DNA from: Cylindrodendrum hubeiense
Lineage: Eukaryota > Ascomycota > Sordariomycetes > Hypocreales > Nectriaceae
Length of the DNA: 64,000 nucleotides
Direction of reading: 5' to 3'
NCBI GenBank assembly: GCA_014621425.1
Contig: JAANBB010000016.1
Coordinates: 62,001 to 126,000 of the forward strand
Shown: positions 1 to 11,464 of the stretch, piece after piece
Numbering within the stretch: the stretch's first letter is position 1
Layout: each line of letters begins with the position of its first letter
Program-made: the position numbers and the translations under genes
Notes under the pieces: generated by a model
Told to the model about the DNA's origin: nothing
Databases searched by the model: none
What the model saw: the letters and a program-made list of their open reading frames with translations, nothing else

Positions 1-1511
1 ATCCAGAGTTCTCCGACTGTGAGGATCATTCTTGAAGCCCCCCTTGAAATGAAGGACAATATTCATTTCTCTCTCTCCGCCACGGGGGCTTTCATCTCTT
101 CGATTCCCTTGCGCACAGACGAGAGGGAATGCTCGACCTTCAGTCCAAGTTCACACGTCCGGTTGACTGTCGGTGACGTTCTTCCCTCCATGGTTATTGC
201 CACTGACAAGACATATTTACCCTTTCAACTTGCAATGCTTGAATCTTGGGTTGAAGTCCATCTTGATCAGTGGCTCAACAAACATATTCGGGAAGAATCC
301 TCTTGCCAGAACCTGACGCAACTGATCCATACCTATCACCCAGTGGCGAAGCAATGGTATTCAAACAGTCCTGAGCCTGAAAGTACGTTCAATTGCAAAC
401 GACTTTCTAATCTCTCACGGATTCGTTTCCATCTATAGTTCAAAAGTACTGAAGCCCCTGACACAGTTCGCTGGATTGTTTGCAGCCATTTCCCTTTTTC
501 TGGACTTTTGAGCTTGCAAAGTCGTCTAGCAATCTTGGTCATCATTATGTGAAGAGCATCGCTCGAAGTGAGCTGTTGATTCGCAGAGTCGAGAACTTGA
601 GCCATCAGGAATACCATGAAGGGCTTATACAGAGTCTCCGAGGTACCGGTAGAGCGAACCATGACAAGTTGCAGAGCAACGCGAATAAGAAGCCACAAAG
701 GAGACCGTCTCCAGGGCAGCTGGCTCTTATTCAACATGACCTCCTCCCGAGTATTCTTGCGAATGCCTCTAACACGGGCTTGCTTTCCAGCACCTTGAAG
801 GATACTTGTGAACAGTTCAGTGACGATTCGTGGATCCGTTGTGTCTCTGTCTTCGTCGTGTTCTTGATCGGCCTTCCAGGCCTTTCCTTTCATCTCCTGG
901 ACTGGTTGATGGCTCATTTTGGTGAGAGTTTTGGCAATCGCGGTCAGGAATTTGTTGTCTTTGAAATCATCGTCGGATATTTCGATCGCAGTAGCTGGGA
1001 ATTTCCGGACCAGTCTGCCTGATGTGGCCATGACGGAAACGTTGGTCGGCGACAGTTCAAATGTTTCAAAGCGGGCGGAGTCAATCGTTTTGCACACAAG
1101 GACTCCTGCATTCTGCGCAGTGATATGAAACACTGCAGCAGCACCTGTGGGTTGAAGATTATTGTTAGCAGGGATTTTGCGGTGGAAGATCGTGATGGAG
1201 TCTCTACCTTCAGTGGAAAGCTGTCGCAAGATATCTACAACTCCGGCTTCGCTGAGATACCCATGGAAGTCTCTTGACCTTTTCATACCGCTCATCATCT
1301 CAATGCAATTTGTGATTGCGACCATATCTTCCAGGCCGTATTCGGAATAGAAGCGTCTTAGCGACCGTAAAATAAACTCAATGAGCATGAGTCCATTCTT
1401 AGCGGAGTCATCATCCCCGCCGGGGAGTTTCTGAGGCAGAAACAGATGATGAAAAATATATTCCATCGTCTCTTTCCCAGTCGCTGTTGTGGTGCCGCCG
1501 AGGTGAGCCAT
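1..1511 (-). pseudogene. DUF6606-family large protein, N-terminal part, interrupted by an internal inversion
   Basis: The minus-strand frame from ATG 1511 reads the usual start of the very large fungal DUF6606 proteins: a YIFHHLFLPQKLPGGDD segment near residues 17-33, then a WRRSPLWLLIRVALQL segment. Family likeness runs to about position 385, and the frame hits a stop at 336. The next part of the family appears on the opposite strand: plus positions ~30-384 encode the ESWVEVHLDQWL and LIHTYH..A..YSNSPE elements. At ~29-1 the minus strand resumes, in the original frame, with the family's M-I-L-T-V-G-E-L-W-like element. So ~354 bp appear inverted in place. The rest of the gene (family proteins are often around 3,000 aa, with DUF3638/DUF3645 domains) lies left of the window. 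Function is unknown. As written it cannot encode a normal product. Family assignment is from memory of conserved motifs. Confidence 0.75.
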
Positions 1512-3086
1512 CGGAAGAAGAAGCTTGCGAACGGATGTGAGGAGAAAAATAAGGGGAAGATGGCACTTCTATTGAATTTAAACAAGAAATACAACATTAC
1601 TTGTCAAGTCAAACTCTGTGCTTTTTACAATTCAGCCAACCGCCTGGCCCTACTCGGTCGGCCTCCTGCAGGCTGGTTGGCTCTTCATACGTATCGACCG
1701 CAGCGCCAACATACTGCATCAAATCAAAGGCTGAATCGAATTTGGGGCTGAATCAAACGGTCCCATAACTGGCCGCTGCGGCAAATGTTCTGCCACTGAC
1801 GTGACGAGTTCCCGTGTTGGTCGGCCTCCCACATGGGTAGCACCAACAGTTTTCCAGCCTGATGACGATCGCTAGGACGGTGAAACGCCCTGTGACGTGA
1901 ATTTGACATACGATCCCACCTTGTTAACTACCCGTCCTTACGTGCGTCTGAGAAGGCACCGTGTATGGCTTTTTGGTGTTGGTGCAGGCTTGAGGCATTT
2001 GTGCAGCAATGGCTTGATGCTTTGCCAGCGACGTCCGTCAAATTCCGCATCTTAACCGCCTCCGCTACAGCTATAAATAGGCGAAACACGAGGGGAGGTT
2101 TGGGAAAAGCCGGCATTTAAAGCTTTGTGACGTCGTCGTTCCAATCGTGCATCAGACGCCCATTGTGAGGGTCCAAACAAGCCAGCATTAGAGGAATTGC
2201 CAACCACAGGGGCTGATCTACAGTGTGAGCGTTGCCAATCAGTTGAATGCTACCTCGGGAAAGGCGTCAGGTAAAAAATAGCCCATATTCCCTAATGTGA
2301 TAGCTATGGCAGGCATCCGTTTCCCTGGTCGGCATCCGTTTCCATGGCCATCCATGTGGCTCCATGCGAAGCGATCACATGAGACCATAAACGGCTGTCA
2401 TGGCCCAGTCTAAGACCAGGCTCCAAGCCCCCATTAGTTCGGACCAATCTCATGCTCCCGTCCAGGTACTCGCAAGGACCAACCACTGTCTTTCGGTGAC
2501 AGGTGTCCAGTAAGCAAATAGGCAACAAAGTCGCACTTTAGATACTGCGTATACCACGCTCGATAACTATTATCGCAACTTCGTCACATGAAAAGTCACC
2601 ACTCTAATATTACCAGACGTAGCCCACATTGCTCAGACCTGATCCCCTTGTCAATAATGTACCAATTATATACCGTCGGACTGGGACCACGGTAGCTGAC
2701 AGCACATAAGACCTCTGGAACGTTGCAAAAACACGGCAAAGATCTAGCCAAGGAGCCGGCTGGCCCGGGGTCTATCTATCGCGACTATCCGGACCGTTGA
2801 CCGTCACTTCCTTACTTCTATGTTTGCTATTCCAGCTGCACGGCGATGCGGGTCGTCTCCAGCTTGGTGTACAGCTTGACGGTCACGGGATTTGCCGGCG
2901 GGCCAAGTTCAACACTATTGTCGACCCGCCTTATAGTGTTAACCAAGTATGGACCACTGTCACACTTAGTACTATAGCCTTATTATCATTAGAATGGCGA
3001 CAGTTGAACATATGGGAAGCGCTTTGGGATGCGATAGATATACATTCGCAAATAAAAACAGTTGACAACGTCTTCTCTACATGTAT
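1512..3086. other. gene-poor stretch
   Basis: Only short unrelated open frames occur on both strands, with no recognisable domain, start context or splice pattern. The left end should hold the promoter of the minus-strand DUF6606 gene. I see no clear transposon ends. Confidence 0.5.
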
Positions 3087-3932
3087 CTATTGAAAACCTT
3101 TTCCGTCGGCAATCTTTCCCTCGGCTTTTAGGTGCATGAGAAGATCATAACTTAAATCAGCGTCCTTGATGACGTCTTTGACGGACGGCTTATCCAGCAA
3201 GCTTAAATTGTTGCCTAGGGTTCTCATCACGATGTTTCGCATTAGACGATCATGATCCCCTGTAGAGGAATACACCTCTTGAACGGCTAGGACGAAATCT
3301 TCGCTATCCCAGTGATCCTTTATCTCATTTTCAAATTTCTTGATTGCCAGTGCTTTGAGACCGCTTATATCATACTTTTCCCCTAGCGCGTAGACTCTGG
3401 CGTGTAATATAGTTGAGGCTAGTGGATAGTCAAGATGGTAAAAGTAATGGACCATCATTTTTACTGCCAACGGATCGTCATCAGGGAGTTTGATCTCCCC
3501 AGTCTCTGCCTCCTATAGTGGCTTAGTAAATGTTCCATTTCGGAGCTGCAACCGCTACGTGCTGGCGTAAGAACCTTGAAATTATTCTTGCAAGCCGCTT
3601 CGAAGAAAGCAGATCGCGGGCAGATGAGTGCTCTGTGCACCTCATATCGGTCATCACCACAGGTGATTGTCAGGTCGGAATATGATCCGCTTTTAAACAA
3701 TCTGCTTTACCCATCAGAACTTCAATTGATATAGCGAGGGCGTAGGAACTGACTTCGCTAGAGAACTACTCAGCTCACGAAAAGGTTCTGCGGCCGATTG
3801 GGCTGGAATTTCCAGCTTCGTCTCGAAATGGCGTTTTCCCAAGGCGGTGTTACTACCTCCAAAAAGACCACCAGGCGCAGGCCTCTGGCTGAAAGCGCCA
3901 GTATTACTATGAGTTCCAAACGAAAAAGACAT
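3087..3932 (-). pseudogene. BTB/POZ domain protein with a frame break near the N-terminus
   Basis: The minus-strand exon from about 3700 reads LFKSGSYSDLTITCG...VHRALICPRSAFFEAACKNNFK, the classic start of a fungal BTB/POZ domain, a protein-interaction fold. A 62-nt intron (3574-3513, with a CTAAG branch-like site and TATAG acceptor) restores KNNFK-EAETGEIKLPDDDP and leads into LAVKMMVHYFYHLDYP and an alpha-helical tail ending at 3087. The upstream piece, ATG 3932 to 3714, has the GGLFGGS-type low-complexity leader common in fungal BTB proteins. It is one base out of frame with the BTB exon, and a TAA precedes LFKSG. No normal-length intron I can find joins them: the only phase-correct splice would remove 19 nt. 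This is either a pseudogene or a one-base sequence error. Such proteins are often variable and of unknown role. Confidence 0.65.
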
Positions 3933-4857
3933 AATGCGTATTGAGACTGGATGACTTAGGAAATACTAAAAGGATAGTTGATATAAGGACTTCGGCGATA
4001 AGGTCGTGCGTGACGAGGGTAAATTCAAAATAAATGCCGTCATGAGGGGTTTGGCATTTTGAACCTGCGCAAGATCAGCCAATATGCCCTGATGCCTGAG
4101 GCAAGGAGTAATTCTTTGGATTATCTGTCCCTGCCTTGAAGTTAAGGCTGCGCAACATGTTGAGACTGATTGGCCGATGGCAGCTGAGCGTTGGCCGGGT
4201 CATGTTGCGTCTGCAATGACCAGGGGGGGATTGGAGATTCAGAAAATGAGCGTATGAAGCGGCACCCTAGCTAGGCATCTTATAATTGATTAACCTTACA
4301 AGCTTGGGTGAAAAGCATCGATGAGTAATCATGTCCTCGTTGACTTTATGGCGCTGTTTTCTGAAATCCCCAAACAAGGCATATTACTGCTCCATATTTG
4401 GGATTAATATCTTGTATGCTATTTAACATCCGTACTAGAGCCACCCACCTCGACCCTGCTAGAAAGAAATACATCAACGGCCTCTTATCCCCAAAGACTC
4501 ACATACACTAACCAATAATCTCTTCTGTACATCCGAATTCTTTTATTGGATTCAGCAAAGATACAAACCATAAATTATCATGGATAGCCTTGATGATTCA
4601 CTGTCGCGGTGCTTCAATTTACTGGTTGTAGGCCAGCTACCCTGTAGTCGGGTGGGTTCACTTAGCGAATTCAGAGTAGGAGTTATTTTTCGTCATGTTT
4701 GTACCAGAAGACTAAACGGACGGAATAAAAATTGGTGGGTTGATTCCGTATCTCTTCTGATCAACATAGCTGCAAGTTGGATTTTTCACAATTGAACCAC
4801 TAAAACAATCGTGCGATGCGAAACTCACAAAACGCTCATACTATTACCACCCTACAA
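3933..4857. other. intergenic region
   Basis: Upstream of the BTB gene and downstream of the HET gene. It has one 71-codon plus-strand frame (4580-4795) with no recognisable similarity, which I do not call a gene. Confidence 0.5.
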
Positions 4858-6417
4858 CTACCTCTCAGTTGTTAATGGCCGGCCGCCAACCTTGAATGTC
4901 TCTCTGGACCAAGCGTCTCCTTCTATGGTCTCCTTTGAAACGAAAGCGTATCCAATACTTCCAAACTTTCCTGTGGAAGTTTCTTGAATCAGCATTAGGA
5001 CCATATTGTTCGGATCAATCATCATGGGCTGTGAGCCGTTGGAATAAGCCGTCTTAGTTCCGATCCAGACAGCGTACGTCGGACCTTGGTGGGTGGACAA
5101 GACCTTCCACTTGGAACCATCGACAGATTCAAAGCCAGCACCAGATTGTCCTTTCTCAATTGACGCAGCCACAACGTCGAACTCCAGGTATGCTTCGTCA
5201 TCCAAATAGCCCTCAGGCGTGTCTGCGATCATCCACCACCCATCCATGACGCTTGAGGCTTCCTTCACACCTTCCGGGGTAGTTACGACAGCCTTGCCAT
5301 TCAAGTAGGTCGGAAACACCGGGATGGTGGAGAGGGCTGGGTTACTTCTCATTTTGGTGGAAATTCCTAGCCACTCTGCTGGGCGACCTTTGAGAAGAAT
5401 TTCTCTCATAAGGGCAATAGTAGCCTGAATCCGGTCATCGTGTCCGTATTCGGAAGTGTTCAATGTCACACCCATAAGGCCCATAATGCTGAAGACGTTG
5501 TCGACCTCATATTTCGCGGTTCGCATGAAAGATGAACGCCAAATGGCATTCTCCATGCCTTCCTCTCCTTTCAGGTCTAATGCTCCAATCAAGGCTTGAA
5601 CTTGGGACCTTTCACCGAGCAATTTGACCTCACCACCATCTCGTAAATCGCGCCACTCTTTAGAGTCGTCCAATACCGAGACGTGGCATCTCGGGTTCAT
5701 GGATCTTTCGAGCATGGCTTTCATATCCGCGGTAGCTGCTACTCCTTTTTCGACCTCGGTGATGACGGTTTCGAAGTAACTCCGCAGAACGCAGTCTCCA
5801 TCCTTCCAAGAAAATAGGCATTCCGCTGATGAAGGAGCTATCGCCTCCTGAAGCGTCCAGGCACGATGGGCCCAAGGAGTATTTTCCGCGAGCTCGGCGA
5901 GTCGTTGGATTCCGCCAGGGAGGACAACGCATTTCGTACAGGTTTTATAAATCTGATACATGCGCTCCATTTGCCATTTTTTGTCTTCCAGGGCTTTCTT
6001 GTCTTTCTCGTCTTTCTCGATTTTACTATTTTCATCCCTACCCTGGATGATACACAGGCCGTCAACCCATAGGAAGTCGCAGCTGTTGTCCGAGTCGCTG
6101 TCCTTGCCTTTCTGTAACATTGCGACACATGCAATCCTCAATACCTCGACAGACATGGTGCCACTGCCATCGGTGCGATCAATGGTGAAGAGGGGAGCTC
6201 CCTCCTCAGCCTTGAGACCCTTCCAAACGTAGGATATAGCCCCGTACTTTTGTGTTGGGAAGTTCTGGTACTCGAATATGCGGAGACTTTTGCGTTCTGC
6301 AAAGCTGCGGCAATCCAAAAGCCGGTACCGGCATGTCTTGGCATCGCCGAGAGAAAACGGGGTTTTGGTGATGTCATCGAACGGAATATCGAGAATACAT
6401 GTTCCTGAAGTTCCCAT
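4858..6417 (-). CDS. HET-domain (heterokaryon incompatibility) protein
   Basis: A single exon of 519 codons. The HET signature is clear: YGAISYVWKG at residues 58-67, FLWVDGLCI near 114, a WQMERMYQIYKTCTKCVVLPGG block, and WAHRAWTLQEAI near 180. HET domains, related to TIR folds, act in fungal non-self recognition and can trigger regulated cell death when cells of different genotype fuse. The ~330 residues after the domain have no recognised fold. A charged Lys/Glu/Asp-rich insert of about 25 residues lies between the WVDGLCI and WQMERMY blocks and is unusual for the core. No signal peptide or membrane segment is seen, so it is probably cytosolic. The partner that would activate it is not evident nearby. 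Confidence 0.88.
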   Translation of the reverse strand: MGTSGTCILDIPFDDITKTPFSLGDAKTCRYRLLDCRSFAERKSLRIFEYQNFPTQKYGAISYVWKGLKAEEGAPLFTIDRTDGSGTMSVEVLRIACVAMLQKGKDSDSDNSCDFLWVDGLCIIQGRDENSKIEKDEKDKKALEDKKWQMERMYQIYKTCTKCVVLPGGIQRLAELAENTPWAHRAWTLQEAIAPSSAECLFSWKDGDCVLRSYFETVITEVEKGVAATADMKAMLERSMNPRCHVSVLDDSKEWRDLRDGGEVKLLGERSQVQALIGALDLKGEEGMENAIWRSSFMRTAKYEVDNVFSIMGLMGVTLNTSEYGHDDRIQATIALMREILLKGRPAEWLGISTKMRSNPALSTIPVFPTYLNGKAVVTTPEGVKEASSVMDGWWMIADTPEGYLDDEAYLEFDVVAASIEKGQSGAGFESVDGSKWKVLSTHQGPTYAVWIGTKTAYSNGSQPMMIDPNNMVLMLIQETSTGKFGSIGYAFVSKETIEGDAWSRETFKVGGRPLTTER

Positions 6418-7220
6418 CGTGGCGACGGAACTAAAGTTTGGTTGAGGGTGGGCAGTTGGATATGGACTGGTTGGAAATGAACAGGTTAGACCTGGGACTA
6501 CTAAATATCTCCCAGGGACCGAGGGCTATATTATTATTGATTTTGGTCACCTGGGCTGCCCGACAACCAGGAAATGAGACAGCGGGTTGCCCGCATCAAT
6601 AGTTTTATCAAGACGGGTTAGCCTGCCACGTAATGAAACAGAATTTGCTCAATTTATTCATATTCGCTCTAGCTGCAAAGATGTGGAACCCCTCCAAACC
6701 AATAGCGATCAATTCTTTCCGCTTCAGACTTTTTAATAGCATAATTCAGCTCACCTCAAGTTCAATGTTTCGCTTCAATATTGTGTGGCATCTCCACTTT
6801 TAGACTGCAGCTGAACTCACTTTCGGCTCTGCAATCCAGCACGCCACATTTCTACCCATCCGTCACACTCTTTTGTGATATCAATGCGGATCAATTACAG
6901 CTATCCGTGTGTTCCTATGGACGATTATGAATTAGCCACGCGACAGGACGGGCCGGCGACACCAAGCATTGATAACAAAAATATATCTCGCGGCCTCCAC
7001 CCCACCCTAACGCATGAGATGTATCACCATTGACGCTTCCAGTTGATAAATATTACAACTCGCCTTGAATTGCTTGCTTAAAATCTGCTACTCACCAACT
7101 CTATGTCACGATAATTTTGAGGCTAACATGTGGGAGACGTCGAATGCTGTGCATCTAGCATTATTGGCAAACTTGAGACCTTAGTATATATTTCTTGAAC
7201 TTGTCGGAAGAGTATGTACG
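6418..7220. other. intergenic region
   Basis: Contains the presumed promoter of the minus-strand HET gene. I see no gene or repeat. Confidence 0.5.
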
Positions 7221-7616
7221 CTAAGATTCTACCGGATAAGAAGTAAGCAGATCTACCACAGCTACATGCTCATTCCTTCCGGCCCACCACAGCGGCGTTT
7301 GTCCTTCATCATCTTTGGAGTCCACATCGACACCATCATTCGCGAGTAGGAGCTCTACCACATCCACACACCCATTCCCTGTCGCCCACGACAGGGCCGT
7401 TCGACCTTCATTATCCCTGGACTCCAGGTTCATACCCTCCTTCGCGATCAGCAGCTCTACCACGGCCACATGCCCCTTCAAAGCCGCCGATGACAGCGGC
7501 GTCAAGCCATTCTTGGTGTCCCGGGAGTCCAAACTGACGACGTCTCGTGGAAAAGAATGCTGACTAGAAGCCCAGGAAAGAGGTTCTGGGGTGGGTATTT
7601 CGGCAGCGATGGCCTA
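7221..7616 (-). pseudogene. ankyrin-repeat fragment
   Basis: The minus frame is open from an in-frame TAG at 7616-7614 down to a stop at 7221. It encodes about three ankyrin repeats, each with the G-x-TPL/TAL-x-x-A core, for example NGLTPLSSAALKGHVAVVELL, followed by NEGRTALSWATGNG and DEGQTPLWWAGRNE. No ATG starts the frame; the first usable codon would be TTG. The N-terminal effector and NTPase parts expected of fungal NLR-like ankyrin proteins are not visible upstream. It is best read as the 3' relic of an ankyrin or NLR-type gene. An unrecognised upstream exon cannot be excluded. Confidence 0.65.
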
Positions 7617-8452
7617 GCTATCTTTGAGGTGCCAGAGAAGTCGAGTCAGTGCCTGCGCGGCTTTTTGTAACCAACGGTAAACAAATACCAAACGAGGCTC
7701 CGGATCATTCAACCTTACGAGGCGTGGGTGCCTGAAGCCCGATCCTCCTCTGCTTACGCAATCATTATTTACTCTGCCGACAGGATCGACGACTCGCTCT
7801 GATTGAACCGAGGCCCCAAAAGTGAGGCTGCTTGCATACTGCACAACCTTTCTACCCCTAAAATCACGTCGAGGGGCGTTCTCGCAGGATTGATTTTCAC
7901 TGTATCCGCGGACACATGCAGACGTCTCGATCTTCCGGGGAGGCATCGTTCATGAATAACAAAGGCGGATGGGAAATGGAGAAAATCCACAGCCCAGCGC
8001 TTGGGATATACATGCATTTGAACAATCGAATGACCGCGCATCAATATCCGCGTCGCGCCTGTCACCCTGACTGTGTTTTCATATTTGAAATGCGAATCTT
8101 GGCTTAAGATGCAGCGCTCACCTACAGTCGCACGACGAGTGCAGCATGGCCCCAGCAGCACAAGCCATCTTAGGGGAGCGAAACCCGCATTTTCCTTCCT
8201 TTTCAGTGAGTCAAAATAGTTCAATTACATCATGCATTGAGATTTGCTTTGAGCTAATGTCTCTCATGATGTTATGAACCAGCCACTTAAACTAGCGAGC
8301 GAGCATGACGACACCACTTCATTATCCACATCGTACAGCAATCATAAAACGACTACAAAAGTGGGACAAGTCCCCTCGCATTGCAGTCGAGCCGCAAATG
8401 ATCCATCTGGATAAGAAGGATTAATGCTTTTTCATTCACAAGAAAGTACAAA
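7617..8452. other. intergenic, possibly decayed coding sequence
   Basis: Minus-strand open frames at 7614-7946 and 7769-8224 overlap in different frames and match nothing I know. They may be degraded parts of the ankyrin gene. The right end is the promoter of the DUF3140 gene. Confidence 0.4.
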
Positions 8453-9566
8453 ATGAAGGACCAGGAAACAGTCATCGCCGAGTTCAATGAACTCGTCAAC
8501 ATGACCGCTGCAGATCTCGACTCTTGGCTGAAGTCCGGGGATTCTAAGAGCGCTGGCTGGCCAAAGGAAAACGCGGGTGGAAATGGTCAGACAGTTGGCC
8601 ACGACAGCGGTCGCAAGATCGTCAAAATCTTGAATGCAAACCCGGACAAAGTGGCGGATAAATATACCGATGATCAAATTACGCACATGCGCAAAGTCGT
8701 TGCGTACTGGTTAGTGAAGATTCCATGCGTTTTTTAACTATTAACATGCATAACTAAGATGATGGCTAGCAAACGACACCTAGCTCAAGAGGCTAAAGGT
8801 AATAAAGAGAAATCTACAGAAGATGTTAAAAAGTCAAAATCTTATGTATTTCATCACCCTTCTCCCCCCCTCGTTACCAGGTCACAGATTTCTGACTCCA
8901 AAGAAAAGGCATCTCTAAAGAACTGGGGCCATGACTTTCTCAAGGCCCAAGGAGAAGCAAATGAAAGTAACGGACCGGAGGAATTATCTAGCTCAGAAGA
9001 GATCGAAAAGAAGAGTACCCGCGGCGCTCGCGCTGGCACCAAGAGGAAAAATACGAATAAGCCGAGTGGTGCAAATAAAAAGCACCAGACCCGTGGTAAC
9101 GCAACGTCAGAGGGTTCAGGCAAGCAAAGCAGCGCGGAGGATGAAGATCAAACCCAAAATCACGAAGATAGCACAAGCGACGCGGAACACGTGGATTCAG
9201 GCGAAGATTCCGATGCTGAATCCAACGACGAAGATGAACACACCGGTGTTGAAGAAGAAGTACATACTGATGAGAAATCTCAAGGCAAGATACATGATAA
9301 AGGGCCATCCGAAGGCGACATCGTCAGTTGGACATGGGGTAGTGGTCATCCAGAGGGAGAAGTCATTGATGTCAAGGGTCACAAGTAAGTTCGCTGGAAA
9401 TTAACCCCATCTTCTGTGGAGCAATAGCTAAAGGCCTCTTGTCAGGACTACCATCACGACGAAGCGAGGCAACAAGGTATCTAGAAACGGTAAAGACGAC
9501 GACCCCGCTGTCGTTATTGATACTGGGAAGTCTAAAGCTATTAAGTTGGCACATGAGCTTGACTAG
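8453..9566 (+). CDS. DUF3140 - acidic linker - Hva1 TUDOR domain protein
   Basis: Three exons: 8453-8709, 8770-9384 and 9446-9566, giving 330 aa. Exon 1 carries DUF3140 (EFNELVNMTAADLDSWLKS, GWPKENAGG, VGHDSGRKIVKIL, DDQITHMRKVVAY). The first intron (60 nt, GTTAGT...CTAG) rejoins it to CKRHLAQ. The middle ~150 residues are Ser/Glu/Asp/Lys-rich and likely disordered. The last ~65 residues are a Hva1 TUDOR domain (GDIVSWTWGSGHPEGEV, then TTITTKRGNKVSRNG, PAVVI, KLAHELD), completed only after the 61-nt second intron. A further in-frame 42-nt segment (8846-8887, GTATTT...ACAG) might also be spliced out, giving 316 aa. DUF3140 has no known function. The TUDOR domain is named after a Cryptococcus hypervirulence-associated protein. 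No signal peptide, so probably nuclear or cytosolic. Confidence 0.85.
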
Positions 9567-11146
9567 CCTGCTATCTGCTAAACGTAGCTGCTAGGAGATG
9601 TCAATAAATTCTTTTTGTTTGCATTTATCATAAATACAGAGTCCTGGGTGAGTTTTGTATACGTAATAGTTAATTGCATAGCACTTTTCTATGTCCAGTT
9701 GGAGGTTTCTCAATTAACCGAGAATCCTAATAGCCTACCTGTATCTAAATTATAAACCATCGCAGCCTAGCACAAGTTCCAATTTCCAGTTAGTAGGAGG
9801 GAAATGTAAGTTGGAGAAGGTCCATCAAGGGGGTTGATCTTTGAAAGATTTGATTCTGTGGTAAATAGGACGCAGACCTACTACTGTTCGGTAATGGCGC
9901 TTGGAGTATTGACGAATAATGAATGACATATAGACATGTAGCTATGAGAGATGGCTGATTTCATATACCTCGTTTTTGTTTGTTGTATGAATTAGTGACT
10001 ATATTCTCTGGCTTTTTTCTTCCACATTACGTTTACCACTGACCCTCAAGCAATTGAACCGATTATTGTATCTCCACGACTCATCTGCTTTTTTTATCTC
10101 AAAGAAACGCTAACTTACCATTTGTTCCATCTAAAATAGAGCGGTAACCATCACAATAGAAAGATGCTCTTTGTTCTTATCCACACGAGGGTCATAAGGG
10201 CTTAGCTATAGAGAAATCCAGGCGTAGCCAATACCCTGGATATAAGACATCAGAATCTGCTCACAGGTATCAATGACGTGCATGGCTCTAAAGCGTATAT
10301 TAGACTAAATCGTTTGGTTGAGAACAATTTATTCTCAATGGAATGTCTTCTCTTTTCCCTTTTACCTAATGGGGAGGAAGGCCACCCATTCAACACTGAC
10401 TATCCGGTTATTTCTGATATCCTGGGATCAATAATGCATTCGGACACATATGATGTAGGTTGAATCCCAATGCTAGGGATGGCCCCGAACCTAGGTCCTG
10501 TTGACAATACAACAGGATTTAGATTTTGCAGACAATGCAACCGTCACTGAACATCCAGGCCTTTTGCAGAGTCAACTTTCTTGACGGACCTATTCGTCTG
10601 ACATCTTCATAACTGAGCCAGGAGAAAGTAAAACATACCATATTATGAAGGCACCTCTCTCCTCAAGTGGCGATACCACCGTCTTATACCGGGGACTACA
10701 ATGTATAACCAATGTTACTGTGAATAGATGCGACACCCTTGGATCTTATTTGCACCGTAGCTATAACCGCGACAGCGACACTATGCCCTTCCTGGACAGC
10801 ATCCTTATCCCGAGCTACTGGGTTCCGCTTGCACCTCACGGTGTTGTTGGCTAAAGTGGCGCGCGGAAGACATCAGGGGTCTTTTGCTCCGACTCGCTGC
10901 CGAACTTCCGCATGAGGCAACTGTTGTATCCGTATAATGAACTTGTGCACCGGAATGCCAATTTACCCCTATATTATAGCTGCTAACTCACCAGAGATAT
11001 CCCTCACGCCTCAATCGACGTATATATACTCGGTGATTGCTCTCCGACCAAAAGGTTTCATCAATATTCTTTCACTTACTCTCTTTCCACAAATCCCATC
11101 CGCTGTCATTCTCTTTTCCCATTACAAAGATATCATTCAATCAACT
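9567..11146. other. gene-poor stretch
   Basis: Short plus-strand frames at 10278-10463 and 10645-10854 have no supportive features. The right end has a TATATATA run near 11022 and a pyrimidine-rich leader, consistent with a promoter for the small gene at 11147. Confidence 0.45.
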
Positions 11147-11464
11147 ATGGCATTTACTTCTCAACAACCACTTTTTCTCGACGTAGTTACTGCTGCACTG
11201 TGGATATGCATGCCAAAAACGGCGACGGCACATGGCGCACAATCTCATGTCGGCCCCGCAGATGTATACCACACGTCAGCTCCTCCGAATAATGGCTTTC
11301 CGCAAAACACCAGCCATTTCCTGATCTCGACCATTTTCATGTTACTCATTACCGTTGGATTCATGGCATTTGCCCATATGGACAGCAAGCGTTATGCAAA
11401 AGGCGAAGATGGCGATTTGCAGAAGCCTGAGAGAGGTCTGATGGGGAGGGAAGCGGAGCTGTAA
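11147..11464 (+). CDS. small membrane or secreted protein
   Basis: A 105-codon frame starting at ATG 11147. I prefer this start to a longer frame from 10937 because it begins a plausible signal or anchor segment (MAFTSQQPLFLDVVTAALWI...TATAHG). It also follows a TATA run, a CT-rich leader and an AACTATGG start context. A strong hydrophobic stretch, FLISTIFMLLITVGFMAFA, lies near residues 60-80 and is followed by a charged tail (DSKRYAKGEDGDLQKPERG). This predicts a single-pass membrane protein with a short cytosolic tail. I do not recognise the family. A non-coding frame is still possible. Confidence 0.5.
   Translation: MAFTSQQPLFLDVVTAALWICMPKTATAHGAQSHVGPADVYHTSAPPNNGFPQNTSHFLISTIFMLLITVGFMAFAHMDSKRYAKGEDGDLQKPERGLMGREAEL

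Noticed and set aside
1512..3086. Possible transposon or LTR remains in the gene-poor stretch
   Set aside because: No terminal repeats, target-site duplication or transposase/reverse-transcriptase motifs could be found by eye.
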